A stretch of DNA of 32,119 nucleotides from CAZAAW01 sp964483325. Lineage in GTDB: Bacteria > Pseudomonadota > Alphaproteobacteria > Rhizobiales > Kaistiaceae. Shown one piece after another: positions 7,015 through 17,742 of the stretch. The notes below the pieces were generated by a model that saw only the letters and a list, made by a program, of their open reading frames with translations, had not been told where the DNA came from and searched no databases. Position 1 is the stretch's first letter, and each line of letters starts with the position of its first letter. The DNA is taken from contig CAZAAW010000027.1 in the NCBI GenBank assembly GCA_964483325.1, positions 1 through 32,119 of the forward strand, in the 5' to 3' direction. The translations under genes and the position numbers were made by a program.

Positions 7015-7869
7015 ATGGATGCGACGCCTTCCGGACCGGCCGCCTATATCCCGACGGTGCTTTCCCACCTGCAGCGCCATCTCGACGCGCCGCTGCGGCT
7101 GGCGGCGCTGAGCACCGTCGCCGGCGTTTCCGCATCCCATCTGCAGCGCGGCTTCCGGCAGGCAACCGGCCACAGCCCGGCGCAGCGCGTGCGGCTGCTC
7201 CGGCTGAAGCGCGCCTCCATACGGCTGGTCTTTGAACCGGGCCGATCCATCACCGACATCGCGCTGGAGGCCGGCTACCAGAACGCCGAGTCCTTCTCCC
7301 GCGCCTTCCGCCGCCATCTCGGCCAGTCGCCGCGCGAGTTCCGCCGGGCGCCCGGCTGGCCGCAATGGCGCGCTCTCTTCACCTTTCCCTCGTCACTGGA
7401 GCCGCCGCCCATGCAGGTCGAGATCGTCGATTTCCCGGAAACCAGGGTCGCCGCCGTCGAGCATCTCGGCGCGACGGCCAATGTCTATGACAGCACCCGC
7501 CGGCTGATCGAGTGGCGCAGGAACAACCGCGTTCCACCGGAAGGTCACGCCACCTACGGCGTGCATTACGATCTACGGACGCATGCCGAAAGCGGTTACC
7601 GCATCGACATCTGCGTCGCCTATCGGCGCGACATCGCGCCGAACCCGCAAGGGGTGGTGGCCAAGATCATTCCGGGCGGGCGCTGCGCCCGCGTGCGCCA
7701 TGTCGGCTCACGCGAGCACATTCCGGTGGTGCAGCCGCTCTTCACCGAATGGCTGCCGCAAAGCGGCGAGCAGCGGCGCGACTTCCCGCTTTTCTTCCAC
7801 TACGTCAATGTCGGCCCGGACCTTGCCGAGCACGACATGATCACCGACGTGTACCTGCCGCTGCGCTGA
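7015..7869 (+). CDS. AraC-family regulator with GyrI-like effector domain
   Basis: 284 residues. The N-terminal part (about 12-110) is a two-HTH AraC DNA-binding domain: LRLAALSTVAGVSASHLQR is the first HTH, and SITDIALEAGYQNAESFSRAF...GQSPREFRR is the second with the classic family signature. After a short linker, residues about 128-284 (MQVEIVDFPETRVAAVEHLG...FPLFFHYVNVG...ITDVYLPL) form a GyrI/Rob-type small-molecule-binding domain. Such one-component regulators sense hydrophobic or cationic compounds and often control efflux or detoxification. The target is unknown; the gene is alone, and its 3' end faces gyrB 17 bases away. Confidence 0.93.
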   Translation: MDATPSGPAAYIPTVLSHLQRHLDAPLRLAALSTVAGVSASHLQRGFRQATGHSPAQRVRLLRLKRASIRLVFEPGRSITDIALEAGYQNAESFSRAFRRHLGQSPREFRRAPGWPQWRALFTFPSSLEPPPMQVEIVDFPETRVAAVEHLGATANVYDSTRRLIEWRRNNRVPPEGHATYGVHYDLRTHAESGYRIDICVAYRRDIAPNPQGVVAKIIPGGRCARVRHVGSREHIPVVQPLFTEWLPQSGEQRRDFPLFFHYVNVGPDLAEHDMITDVYLPLR

Positions 7870-7886
7870 GGCCGCGGGGCGCGGAA

Positions 7887-10346
<2,460 letters not shown>

Positions 10347-10591
10347 GCGGTTCTTTCTCGGGCTGGAATGCCCGCGCTGCCGAAAGACTGCCGGGCAGGC
10401 GCGGCACAAACTGATCCCGCAGCGAGCGCCTTTTCACAGCGGAATCGCTTCGGGATTCGAACTTCCCCTAATATAAGGAATCGCGGGGCGGATTTCGCCC
10501 CCCGAGGCAGCAAAACGCTCTCTTTTGCGCCGCTTTTTCGGATTGCCGAAGCGTCGCACCTTCCCGCCCCGAAAGTGGTTGTCCAGTCGCC

Positions 10592-11173
10592 ATGCATTCC
10601 GTCGAAGCGTTCCTGGCGACCTATGGACCGATCTTTGTTCTTTTCGGTGCGGCGATCGAAGGCAATACCGTCGCCATAACTTCGGGTTTTCTCGCCCATC
10701 AGGGGCTGATTAGTCCGTGGGCCGTCTTTCTGGCGGCGTTCATCGGGACATGGCTGTTCGACCAGGCGCTTTTCACGGCCGGCCGCCGGGCAGCGTCGCT
10801 GCCCTTCCTGCAGCGGCAGATCGCCCGCCCCTCCTTCACCCGCGCCCTCGGCCTGGTCGGCCGCAATCCGACGCCGATCCTCCTGGTGGCGCGCTTCGTG
10901 CCGGGCCTGCGCAATGTCGCGCCGCTCGCCTTTGCCGCCTCGCATGTTCCGGCGCTGCGGTTCTTCGCCCTCAACCTCCTGGCGGCGGCGCTGTGGGCGG
11001 CGGCCGACACGACGCTCGGCTATCTTTTCGGCGGCGCCATCGAGGCGGCCGGCGGCGTCCTGCCGGCGCTGGAGCACAAGCTCGGCTGGGCGGTCGCTAT
11101 CGCCGCGGCCGCCTATGTGGTGTTCCATGTCGTGCGCTGGTGGCGGAGGCGCGGGACGACGCCCGAGACCTAG
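10592..11173 (+). CDS. DedA-family membrane protein
   Basis: 193 residues, strongly hydrophobic. The family signature (F/Y)ARFxPxxR is present as LVARFVPGLRNVAPLAFAA, with the amphipathic GNTVAITSGFLAHQG upstream. About four membrane or re-entrant segments are visible: residues 8-35, 42-60, 95-145 and a C-terminal segment WAVAIAAAAYVVFHVV followed by the cytoplasmic-type RWWRRR. DedA proteins of the VTT/SNARE-associated family act in lipid-carrier translocation (undecaprenyl phosphate or phospholipid flipping) and affect proton-motive force and antimicrobial tolerance. The start ATG 10592 has only weak SD-like sequence. The 3' end overlaps the convergent recF by the four bases CTAG. Confidence 0.92.
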   Translation: MHSVEAFLATYGPIFVLFGAAIEGNTVAITSGFLAHQGLISPWAVFLAAFIGTWLFDQALFTAGRRAASLPFLQRQIARPSFTRALGLVGRNPTPILLVARFVPGLRNVAPLAFAASHVPALRFFALNLLAAALWAAADTTLGYLFGGAIEAAGGVLPALEHKLGWAVAIAAAAYVVFHVVRWWRRRGTTPET

Positions 11174-12324
11174 CCGCCGCGGTGCACCGTCCCGTCCTCG
11201 ACCTCGAAATACTGCGCCCTGTCGCCGAGCGCCGCGAAGGGCTCCGGCTCGGTGCCGGTCATCCAGGCCTGGCAGCCGAGATCGGCCAGGATGGCGAAGA
11301 GGGCGGCGCGGCGGCCGGCGTCGAGATGCGCCGCGACCTCGTCGAGCAGCACCAGCGGCGTCTCGCCGGTGAGGCGGGCGATCAGCCTTGCATGAGCAAG
11401 GACGATGCCGATCAGCAGCGCCTTCTGCTCGCCGGTCGAGCAGGTCGCGGCCGGGACGCCCTTGCCGGCATGGCTGACGGCAAGATCGGAGAGATGCGGC
11501 CCCGTCAGCGTCCGGCCAGCGGCGCGGTCGGCGCTGCGGCCGGCGGCAAGGAGATCGCGGTAGCGGTCCTCGACCTCGGTGGCGCGGGCACCGTCCTGCA
11601 GCAGCGTCTCCAGCGTCCCGGGCAGGTCGAGGCGGGCAGCGGGGAAAGGCTGCTCCGGCGCCGCATCGGCGATCAGCGCGCCGAGCAGACGTACGCATTC
11701 GACGCGGGCGGCGGCGATGGCCGTGCCGAGCTCGGCCATCTGCGTCTCGGTCGCCGTCAGCCAGGCGGCGTCGCCGCCGTACCCTTCCAGGATGCGGTTG
11801 CGGCCGCGGGTGGCGCGGTCGAAGGCGTTGACGCGCTCGCCATGGCGCCGGTCGATGGCCAGCACCAGCCGGTCGAGGAAGCGGCGACGCTCGGCCGCCG
11901 GCCCGGTGAAGAGACCGTCCATGCCGGGGGTCAGCCAGATCACCCTAAGGTGCTCCAGCAGCGCCTCGGAGGAACGCGCCGGCGCACGGTTGATGCGGAC
12001 GCTGCGCTGGCGCGCCGGGGCGCCGTCGGGCGATGGCGCGAGGCCGGTGCCGATATCAGCCGGCGCTGCGCCTTCGACGCTCGCCGTCACGGCCCAGCTG
12101 CCGTCGCCAGGCCGCTGCGCCACCTCATCGAGCGTAGCGCGGCGCAGGCCGCGGCCGGGCGACAGGAAGGAGATCGCCTCCAGGAGATTGGTCTTGCCGG
12201 CGCCGTTGCGCCCCGTGAGTACCACCGGGCGGCTGTCGGGACGCAGCGACAGGGCGGCGTAGTTGCGGAAGCGGCTGAGGCCGAGCGCCGACAGCCACGC
12301 CCGCCCGTCGGGTCGGTCGGTCAC
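11170..12324 (-). CDS. recF: DNA replication and repair protein RecF
   Basis: 384 residues from a GTG at 12322-12324 (N-terminus MTDRPDGRAWLSALGL). Walker A is GRNGAGKTNLLEAI, the ABC-type signature lies in STGEQKALLIGIVLAHA, and Walker B is PLVLLDEVAAHLD. RecF loads RecA with RecO/RecR at gaps and stalled forks. The gene lies between the VOC gene and dedA/gyrB, keeping the ancestral dnaA-dnaN-recF-gyrB order but with insertions. The SD for the GTG is weak. Its stop codon TAG lies in the palindrome CTAG shared with the convergent dedA gene. Confidence 0.97.
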   Translation of the reverse strand: MTDRPDGRAWLSALGLSRFRNYAALSLRPDSRPVVLTGRNGAGKTNLLEAISFLSPGRGLRRATLDEVAQRPGDGSWAVTASVEGAAPADIGTGLAPSPDGAPARQRSVRINRAPARSSEALLEHLRVIWLTPGMDGLFTGPAAERRRFLDRLVLAIDRRHGERVNAFDRATRGRNRILEGYGGDAAWLTATETQMAELGTAIAAARVECVRLLGALIADAAPEQPFPAARLDLPGTLETLLQDGARATEVEDRYRDLLAAGRSADRAAGRTLTGPHLSDLAVSHAGKGVPAATCSTGEQKALLIGIVLAHARLIARLTGETPLVLLDEVAAHLDAGRRAALFAILADLGCQAWMTGTEPEPFAALGDRAQYFEVEDGTVHRGG

Positions 12325-12413
12325 GGAGCGGCGGACCCGGCCGGAAGGATCATGGACATGCCTCTTTCAATTGCGACGGCAGCGGCCCATATTGCTGGTC
12401 CCATCAACAAACG

Positions 12414-12429
12414 AAAGGAGGTGATCCAG
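12414..12429 (+). promoter_or_regulatory. Exceptionally long Shine-Dalgarno sequence
   Basis: AAAGGAGGTGATCCAG is complementary over 16 bases to the common 3' end of alphaproteobacterial 16S rRNA (CTGGATCACCTCCTTT). The GGAGG core is seven bases before the GTG at 12429. Confidence 0.75.
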
Positions 12430-12506
12430 TGTCTCATTGCTCAGCGCCGCGTCATACGGCGGAAATGACCTGGATGCGCGCCTCTTGCGAGGTCCGCGCC
12501 GCCTGA
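12429..12506 (+). CDS. Tiny ORF (25 aa) with extreme ribosome site
   Basis: GTG 12429 to TGA 12504-12506 encodes MSHCSAPRHTAEMTWMRA followed by SCEVRAA, with two cysteines and a basic character. It is preceded by a near-maximal Shine-Dalgarno and followed 45 bases later by a strong terminator, so it behaves like a self-contained small transcript of about 200 bases. A second frame starting in the SD itself (GTG 12421) ends at TGA 12466-12468, overlapping an internal ATG (12465) of the first frame. It could be a leader peptide, a microprotein, or an RNA whose function is ribosome binding. I do not recognise a named family. Confidence 0.55.
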   Translation: MSHCSAPRHTAEMTWMRASCEVRAA

Positions 12507-12551
12507 AAAGGCCGGTACGGGTCAGCCGCTGCAATACGCGGACAGGCAATG

Positions 12552-12585
12552 GAAGGGCCGCTCCCATTGGGGGCGGCCCTTCTTG
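12552..12585 (+). terminator. Strong hairpin terminator after the tiny ORF, possibly bidirectional
   Basis: GAAGGGCCGC (12552-12561) pairs with GCGGCCCTTC (12573-12582). The stem continues through TCCC/GGGG to a three-base ATT loop, and TTG follows. On the other strand the same hairpin lies just after the end of the VOC gene (12606) and could end it too. Confidence 0.75.
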
Positions 12586-12605
12586 CATCTGGGGAGGCCA
12601 GGCGA

Positions 12606-13043
12606 TCAGGCCGCCTGCGGCGCCGTCGCCCAGGGATCGTAGGTGCCGAAGGTCCAGATATGGCCCTGCGGATCGCGGCAGCTGTATTCGCGCCCGCCAT
12701 AGCTCTCGTCGCGCAGCGGCATCACCACCTCGGCGCCCGCCGCCACGGCCTGCGCATGATGGGCATCGGCGTCGGCGACGAGCACATAGGCGGTCTGCGT
12801 CTCGCCGCCGGCCTCGTCGGGCTGGCGCATGAAACGCCCGAAGGGCGTATCGGCGACCGGGCCGACCATGATCATGCCGTTGCCGAAGCTCAGCTCGGCA
12901 TGCATCACCATGCCCTTGTCGTCGCGATAGACGCTGTGCTCCTCGAAGCCGAAGGCCCGGCACAGCCAGTCCACCGCGGCGTTGGCATCGCGGTAGCGCA
13001 TAGTCGGGATGATCGTCGCGCGGGTGTTCATCGCACCAGGCAT
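12606..13043 (-). CDS. VOC-superfamily (glyoxalase/PhnB-like) protein
   Basis: 145 residues from ATG 13043 with GAGGAGG upstream. It has the fold pattern of single-chain PhnB-type VOC proteins: an N-terminal TIIPTMRYRDANAAVDWLCRAFGFEE, then MVMHAELSFGNGMIMVG, and a C-terminal half AYVLVADADAHHAQAVAAGAEVV ... YGGREYSCRDPQGHIWTFGTYDP. The H48-x-E50 pair (MHAEL) and the late (D)PxGxxW block are where metal or ligand residues sit in relatives. The substrate is unknown; relatives include fosfomycin/bleomycin-resistance and glyoxalase-like proteins. It lies between recF and a repeat-rich gap. Confidence 0.9.
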   Translation of the reverse strand: MPGAMNTRATIIPTMRYRDANAAVDWLCRAFGFEEHSVYRDDKGMVMHAELSFGNGMIMVGPVADTPFGRFMRQPDEAGGETQTAYVLVADADAHHAQAVAAGAEVVMPLRDESYGGREYSCRDPQGHIWTFGTYDPWATAPQAA

Positions 13044-13171
13044 GGCAGTCCTCCTCGTCCTTGATGGCGACCGGAAGCTAACGCGTTCCTTGTTTGTTCA
13101 CAAGCGTGACTGTGAGACAGTGCCCCCTTAGCGAGCTCAACCGGGAACAGTGCCCGCCTTGCGCCTCAGCT

Positions 13172-13306
13172 GCGTCATGCCCGGGCGAAATCCCGGGTAT
13201 CCACGCGAAAACCGGCAGCGCCAGCAAGGATGCCTCGCGGCGGCGCTCTTCTGGTGGAAGCCGTGTTCGCGTGGATGGCCGGATCAAGTCCGGCCATGAC
13301 GCCCGG
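13172..13306. repeat. Pair of inverted REP-like hairpins
   Basis: Left unit: GCGTCATG, hairpin CCCGGG(13180-13185)...CCCGGG(13192-13197), then CCACGCGAA. Right unit, read on the other strand, has the same GCGTCATG and CCACGCGAA flanks around the perfect hairpin ATGGCCGGA(13275-13283)-TCAAG-TCCGGCCAT(13289-13297). The two are thus diverged members of one repeat in inverted orientation. A third member starts at 32066. They lie in the 346-base gap between yghZ and the VOC gene, which otherwise shows no gene. Confidence 0.7.
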
Positions 13307-13389
13307 TTGGGGCGGGGGTGCCGAGCGACCTGGCGTGGGAGGCTGTCAGCACCGTCCACGAGCAAGGGCTTCGCCGCGCCCGCCCTGCC

Positions 13390-14427
13390 TCAGCTCGGCT
13401 GGATGGACGATTCCTCGCGCCACAGGTCGATGCCGCCCTCAGTAGCGTAGCGGTCGATCTCGGCGAGTTCCTCCGCCGTCAGCGCCGGCGCCGCGAGGGC
13501 GGCCAGTGAATCCTCCAGCTGGCGGACATTGCGGGCGCCGATCAGCGCCGAGGTGACGCGCGGGTCGCGCAGCACCCAGGCGATGGCGAGCTGCGGCAGC
13601 GTCTGGCCGCGGCGTGAGGCAATGTCGCGGAGGGCGCGGATGCGGGCAAGATTGGTCTCCGACAGGAATTCGGCCGGCAGCATGTCGGCGGCGCGGGTGG
13701 CGCGCGAGCCTTCCGGAATGCCGCCCAGATACTTGTCAGTGAGCATGCCCTGGGCCAGCGGCGAGAAGGCGATGCAGCCGGCGCCGATCTCCTCCAACGT
13801 CGCCAGCAGCTCGTCCTCGATCCAGCGGTTGAGCATCGAATAGGACGGCTGGTGGATGAGGAGCGGCGTGCCGAGCTGCTGCAGGATGCGCGCCGCCTCG
13901 CGGGTCAGCGCCGGCGAATAGGACGAGACGCCGACATAGAGCGCCTTGCCCTGGCGCACGACATGATCGAGCGCCGCCATCGTCTCCTCCAGCGGCGTCC
14001 GCGGGTCGGGCCGGTGGTGGTAATAGATGTCGACATAGTCGAGGCCCATGCGGCGCAGGCTGTCGTCGAGGCTGGCGACGAGATATTTGCGCGAGCCGTG
14101 ATTGCCATAGGGGCCGGGCCACATCTCCCAGCCGGCCTTGGTCGAGATGACCAGCTCGTTGCGGTAGGGCCTGAGGTCGGACGCCAGCACGCGGCCGAAA
14201 TTCTCCTCCGCCGAGCCGAAGGGCGGGCCGTAATTGTTGGCAAGGTCGAAATGCGTGACGCCGCGGTCGAAGGCGCGCAGCAGCACCTCCCGCCCCGTCT
14301 CGACGACGTCGATGCCGCCGAAATTGTGCCAGAGGCCGAGCGAGATGGCCGGCAGGTCGAGACCAGAACGGCCGCTGCGGCGGTAGGGCAGCCGCTCGTA
14401 GCGCTGCGGGTCGGCGACATGGGGCAT
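13390..14427 (-). CDS. yghZ: Aldo/keto reductase, L-glyceraldehyde 3-phosphate reductase type
   Basis: 345 residues, colinear with E. coli YghZ from the N-terminus: LPAISLGLWHNFG, THFDLANNYGPPFGSAEENF, ELVISTKAGWEMWPGPYG, GSRKYLVASLDDSLRRMGLD, LLIHQPSYSMLNRW, GCIAFSPLAQGMLT. The AKR catalytic tetrad is D61, Y66, K97 and H138. The family reduces L-glyceraldehyde 3-phosphate and methylglyoxal-type aldehydes with NADPH. It starts 12 bases after the dnaN stop codon on the same strand, with little SD, so it probably rides on the dnaN transcript. This neighbour is not part of the classic dnaA-dnaN-recF cluster. Confidence 0.95.
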   Translation of the reverse strand: MPHVADPQRYERLPYRRSGRSGLDLPAISLGLWHNFGGIDVVETGREVLLRAFDRGVTHFDLANNYGPPFGSAEENFGRVLASDLRPYRNELVISTKAGWEMWPGPYGNHGSRKYLVASLDDSLRRMGLDYVDIYYHHRPDPRTPLEETMAALDHVVRQGKALYVGVSSYSPALTREAARILQQLGTPLLIHQPSYSMLNRWIEDELLATLEEIGAGCIAFSPLAQGMLTDKYLGGIPEGSRATRAADMLPAEFLSETNLARIRALRDIASRRGQTLPQLAIAWVLRDPRVTSALIGARNVRQLEDSLAALAAPALTAEELAEIDRYATEGGIDLWREESSIQPS

Positions 14428-14439
14428 GACGGACGCGTC

Positions 14440-15558
14440 CTAGACGCGCATCGGCATCAGCACATAGAGGGCGTCGCTGTCGCCATCGTCCTGGATGAGC
14501 GTCGGCGAGCCGGGATCGGCAAGCCGGAACACGGCCGTGTCGCTGCGCAGCTGGCCGCCGATATCGAGGAGATATTTGGCGTTGAAGCCGATCTCCAGCG
14601 GATCGGCGCTGAAGTCGACGCCGATCTCCTCTGTGGCGCTGCCGGAATCGGGATTGTTGACGGTCAGCACCAGCCGCCCGTCGGACAGTGCCAGCTTGAC
14701 GGCGCGGCCGCGCTCGCTGGCGATCGTCGAGACGCGGTCGACGGCGTCGGAGAACTCGCCGCGCCCCACCTTGAGGACCTTGTCATTGCCCTGCGGGATG
14801 ACGCGGCCATAGTCCGGAAAGGTGCCGTCGATCAGCTTCGAGGTCAGCACGACGTCGCCGATCGAGACGCGGATCTTGCTGTCGGAGACCTCGATCGTGG
14901 CGGTGCGATCCGGATCCTCGACCAGCTTCTGGATCTCGCCCACCGTCTTGCGCGGGATGATGATGCCCGGCATCGCCGTCAGCCCCTCCGGCGCCGGCAC
15001 CTGCGCCTGGGCGAGGCGATGGCCGTCGGTCGCCACGGCGCGCAGCACCATCCGGTCGCCAGCCTGGACGAGATGGAGGTAGATGCCGTTGAGGTAGTAG
15101 CGCGTCTCCTCGGTGGAGATGGCGAACTGCGTCCGGTCGATCAGCGTGCGCATCTGCGCCGCGTCGAGCGTGAAGCGCACCGGGAAATCGCCGGCCGCCA
15201 GGTCGGGAAAGTCCGAATCCGGCAGCATCTGCAGCGAGAATTGCGACCGGCCGGATTTGACCGCCAGCGTGCGGCCGTCGCTTGCCGTATCGAGCACCAC
15301 CTCGGCGCCCTCCGGCAGCTTGCGGACGATGTCGTAGAGCATGTGCGCCGGCACGGTGGTGGCGCCGTCAGCCGCCACTTCGGACGGCACCGTCTCGACG
15401 ATCTCGAGGTCGAGGTCGGTCGCCTTGAGGGTGAGGGTGGCGCCCTCGGTGCGCAGCAGCACGTTGGAGAGGATCGGGATCGTGTTCCTGCGCTCGACCA
15501 CGCGATGGACGTGGTTGAGGGCCTTGAGGAGGGTCGATCGCTCCAGGGTTGCGCGCAT
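14440..15558 (-). CDS. dnaN: DNA polymerase III subunit beta (sliding clamp)
   Basis: 372 residues, normal length. The N-terminus MRATLERSTLLKALNHVHRV, the internal NTIPILSNVLLR, the middle-domain FAISTEETRYYLNGIYLH and the C-terminus ALYVLMPMRV are all standard for DnaN. Three clamp-fold domains of about 120 residues each can be followed. The dimeric ring tethers polymerases and repair factors to DNA. The stop is TAG 14440-14442. A 143-base spacer with one DnaA-box-like site separates it from dnaA, so it may have its own promoter. Confidence 0.98.
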   Translation of the reverse strand: MRATLERSTLLKALNHVHRVVERRNTIPILSNVLLRTEGATLTLKATDLDLEIVETVPSEVAADGATTVPAHMLYDIVRKLPEGAEVVLDTASDGRTLAVKSGRSQFSLQMLPDSDFPDLAAGDFPVRFTLDAAQMRTLIDRTQFAISTEETRYYLNGIYLHLVQAGDRMVLRAVATDGHRLAQAQVPAPEGLTAMPGIIIPRKTVGEIQKLVEDPDRTATIEVSDSKIRVSIGDVVLTSKLIDGTFPDYGRVIPQGNDKVLKVGRGEFSDAVDRVSTIASERGRAVKLALSDGRLVLTVNNPDSGSATEEIGVDFSADPLEIGFNAKYLLDIGGQLRSDTAVFRLADPGSPTLIQDDGDSDALYVLMPMRV

Positions 15559-15660
15559 GGGAGTCCGTCTTTGCGGAAGGGAAGCGCCCGGGCCGGCCGG
15601 TCGCTCTACGGACCGTGGAAAGTGAAGCGAATTCCGGCGGAAAGCAAGGCCGCCGGTCCT

Positions 15661-15669
15661 TGTGGATAG
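15661..15669 (-). promoter_or_regulatory. Candidate DnaA box between dnaA and dnaN
   Basis: TGTGGATAG, read on the minus strand as CTATCCACA, differs from the consensus TTATCCACA by one base. It is the only good match seen in the dnaA/dnaN spacer or in the gap upstream of dnaA, so it more likely reflects control of dnaN by DnaA than an origin. Confidence 0.45.
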
Positions 15670-15701
15670 CTGGCGGCCTTACCGGCTTGCTCCGGTCCTG
15701 C

Positions 15702-17159
15702 CTAATCGTCGATGAGGCGCTTCAGCATCTCGATCTCGTCGGCCAGCGCCCGGTCGGCCTGCATCAGTTCCTCGACCTTGCGCACGGCGTGCAGCACTGT
15801 CGTGTGGTCCCGGCCGCCGAAGCGCCGGCCGATTTCCGGCAGCGAACGCGGCGTCAGGACCTTCGAAAGGTACATGGCGATCTGCCGCGGCCGCACGATG
15901 GTGCGCGTGCGGCGGCTGGACAGCAGGTCGGCCTTGGAGACGTTGAAATGGCGCGCGACGATCTTCTGGATGTCCTCGATGCGGATGCGCCGCGGCTCGC
16001 GCGCCCCGACGAGGTCGCGCAGCGTCACCTCCGCCGAGGCGAGCGTCACCGGCACGCTGGTATATTGCCACTGCGCCACGAGACGGTTGAGGGCGCCCTC
16101 AAGGTCGCGGCCGTTGGAGACGACGGTCTGCGCGACATAGTCAAGCACCGGCTCGGGAATATCGATGCCCGGCATCGTGTGCTGCAGGGCGGCATAGCGC
16201 GTGTGCAGGATGTTGCGGCGCAGGTCCGCATCGGGGGCGCCGATCTCGAAGGCGACGCCGCCGCCGAGGCGCGAGCGCACCCGCTCGTCCAGCGTCTCAA
16301 GCTCGGTCGGCGGCCGGTCGGCTGCCACCACCACCTGGCGGGCGCTGTCGATGAGGACATTGAGCGTGTGGCAGAATTCCTGCTGCACCGACTTGCCCTG
16401 CAGGAACTGCATGTCGTCGATCAGCAGCAGGTCGATGTCGCGCATGCTCTCCTTGAAGGCGATCGCCGATTGCGACCTGAGCGCCGCAACGAAGCGGAAC
16501 ATGAAATGCTCCGCCGTCAGGTAGACAACGTTGCGGTTCGGATCGGCCTGGCGCGCCGCCTGCGCCGTGGCATGCAGGAGATGCGTCTTGCCGCGGCCGA
16601 CGCCGGCATGCAGGAACAGCGGGTTGAACGGCGCCTTGCCGCCCGCCGGCGTCTCGGCGACGGCCCGCGCCGCCGCGAAGGCCACCCGGTTGGGCGCGCC
16701 CTCGCAGAAGCTGTCGAAGGTGAAGCGCGGCTCGACAGGCGAGCCGCCGAGCGGCCCCTCCGGCTGCGGCACAGCACGGCGCGCCGCGGCGGGAACGGAC
16801 ACCGGCGACGGACGGACCGGCAGCATCGCCGGAACCGGCTGGGCGGATACCCCATCGCTGCCGGAGGCTTCGGCCGGGCGCGGCTCGATCGTCTTCGGCC
16901 GGGCGGCGCTGCGCACCACCAGTTCGACACGCCGCGCCGTATGCCCCTCGGCATTCCACAGCTGCAGCAGGCGGTCGCGATAATGGCCGTGAATCCACGA
17001 CTTCAGGAAGCGCGTCGGCACCGACAGCTGCACGGTCGACGCATCGGCCTGCTCGAACTCGACCCGGGCAAACCAGCTGGAAAAGACATCTTCGCCGAGT
17101 TCTGCCCGAAGCCGCTTCATCACACGCGACCACAGATCCGAAGTCGGCCGTTCAGTCAT
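15702..17159 (-). CDS. dnaA: Chromosomal replication initiator protein DnaA
   Basis: 485 residues from ATG 17157-17159, which has GGAGGTGAAGGAA just upstream; longer upstream frames are artefacts. Domain I: LWSRVMKRLRAELGEDVFSS. Domain II is a Pro/Ala-rich linker (about 85-150). AAA+ domain III: Walker A GVGRGKTHLLHA, Walker B LLLIDDMQFLQGK. Domain IV HTH for DnaA boxes: RPRQIAMYLSK ... PEIGRRFGGRDHTTVLHAV. The domain III entry reads CEGAPNRVAFAAARAVAE, a little unlike the usual GKSNxLAxAAA. It initiates replication and regulates transcription. The order rpsT, (rhodanese), dnaA, dnaN on one strand is typical for the group apart from the rhodanese gene. Confidence 0.98.
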   Translation of the reverse strand: MTERPTSDLWSRVMKRLRAELGEDVFSSWFARVEFEQADASTVQLSVPTRFLKSWIHGHYRDRLLQLWNAEGHTARRVELVVRSAARPKTIEPRPAEASGSDGVSAQPVPAMLPVRPSPVSVPAAARRAVPQPEGPLGGSPVEPRFTFDSFCEGAPNRVAFAAARAVAETPAGGKAPFNPLFLHAGVGRGKTHLLHATAQAARQADPNRNVVYLTAEHFMFRFVAALRSQSAIAFKESMRDIDLLLIDDMQFLQGKSVQQEFCHTLNVLIDSARQVVVAADRPPTELETLDERVRSRLGGGVAFEIGAPDADLRRNILHTRYAALQHTMPGIDIPEPVLDYVAQTVVSNGRDLEGALNRLVAQWQYTSVPVTLASAEVTLRDLVGAREPRRIRIEDIQKIVARHFNVSKADLLSSRRTRTIVRPRQIAMYLSKVLTPRSLPEIGRRFGGRDHTTVLHAVRKVEELMQADRALADEIEMLKRLIDD

Positions 17160-17295
17160 TTCCTTCACCTCCCGAGCTTGGGTGCTGTTTGCCGCATTGC
17201 CCGCCCGATGAAGGCTGGCCTCGGCTCGGTTCTTTTCGATGGCGGGCACGAAGCCCGCTTTGGCGTGTGGACCTTCCATCATGGCGCAGCTGCGC

Positions 17296-17742
17296 TCACG
17301 ATTGTGTCCAGGGAAGGCCGGCGGCCTTCCAGCCATCGACCGCGCCGCGATGGCGGTCGGGATCAAGCGGACCCTCGAAGCCCTCGCGGACATTGTAGCA
17401 ATGGCCGTATCCGGCGGCCGCCATGGCGACGGCGGCGGAATGGCTGCGCGCCCCGGAGCGGCAGATGAAATAGAGCGGCGCATCCTTGCCGATGCCGAGC
17501 TCTTCCAGCTGCGCCGCCAGCTTCTCGACGAAGCCGGTATCAACGCCCATCGCCGGAAAGGTCTGCCATTCCACGAGAAGCGGCGCCTTGCCGATGCTGT
17601 CGAGGGCCGGCACGCCGACATAGGTCCATTCGGCCTGCGTACGCACGTCGATCAGCGTCGCATCGGGACGGGCGGCAAGCTCCTCCCACGCTTCGGACAC
17701 GGATACTACACCGGCAAGATCGCCGGTTCCGGAGTTTGACAT
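17296..17742 (-). CDS. Single-domain rhodanese-like protein
   Basis: 148 residues from ATG 17740-17742, preceded by GGGGGGAAG. The rhodanese fold is clear: ATLIDVRTQAEWTYVGVP is the CH2A-type N-terminal signature, and the active-site loop is CRSGAR within FICRSGARSHSAAVAM, so the catalytic Cys is intact. Such proteins transfer sulfane sulfur from persulfide donors or act in redox/sulfur trafficking. It is in the cytoplasm (no signal sequence), just upstream of dnaA and on the same strand with a 136-base spacer. A functional link to replication is not evident. Confidence 0.93.
   Translation of the reverse strand: MSNSGTGDLAGVVSVSEAWEELAARPDATLIDVRTQAEWTYVGVPALDSIGKAPLLVEWQTFPAMGVDTGFVEKLAAQLEELGIGKDAPLYFICRSGARSHSAAVAMAAAGYGHCYNVREGFEGPLDPDRHRGAVDGWKAAGLPWTQS

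Noticed and set aside
10455..10475. tRNA-like T-arm (minus strand GTTCGAATCCC) upstream of gyrB
   Set aside because: The flanking bases do not form a five-pair T-stem, and no acceptor, D or anticodon arm can be built around it.
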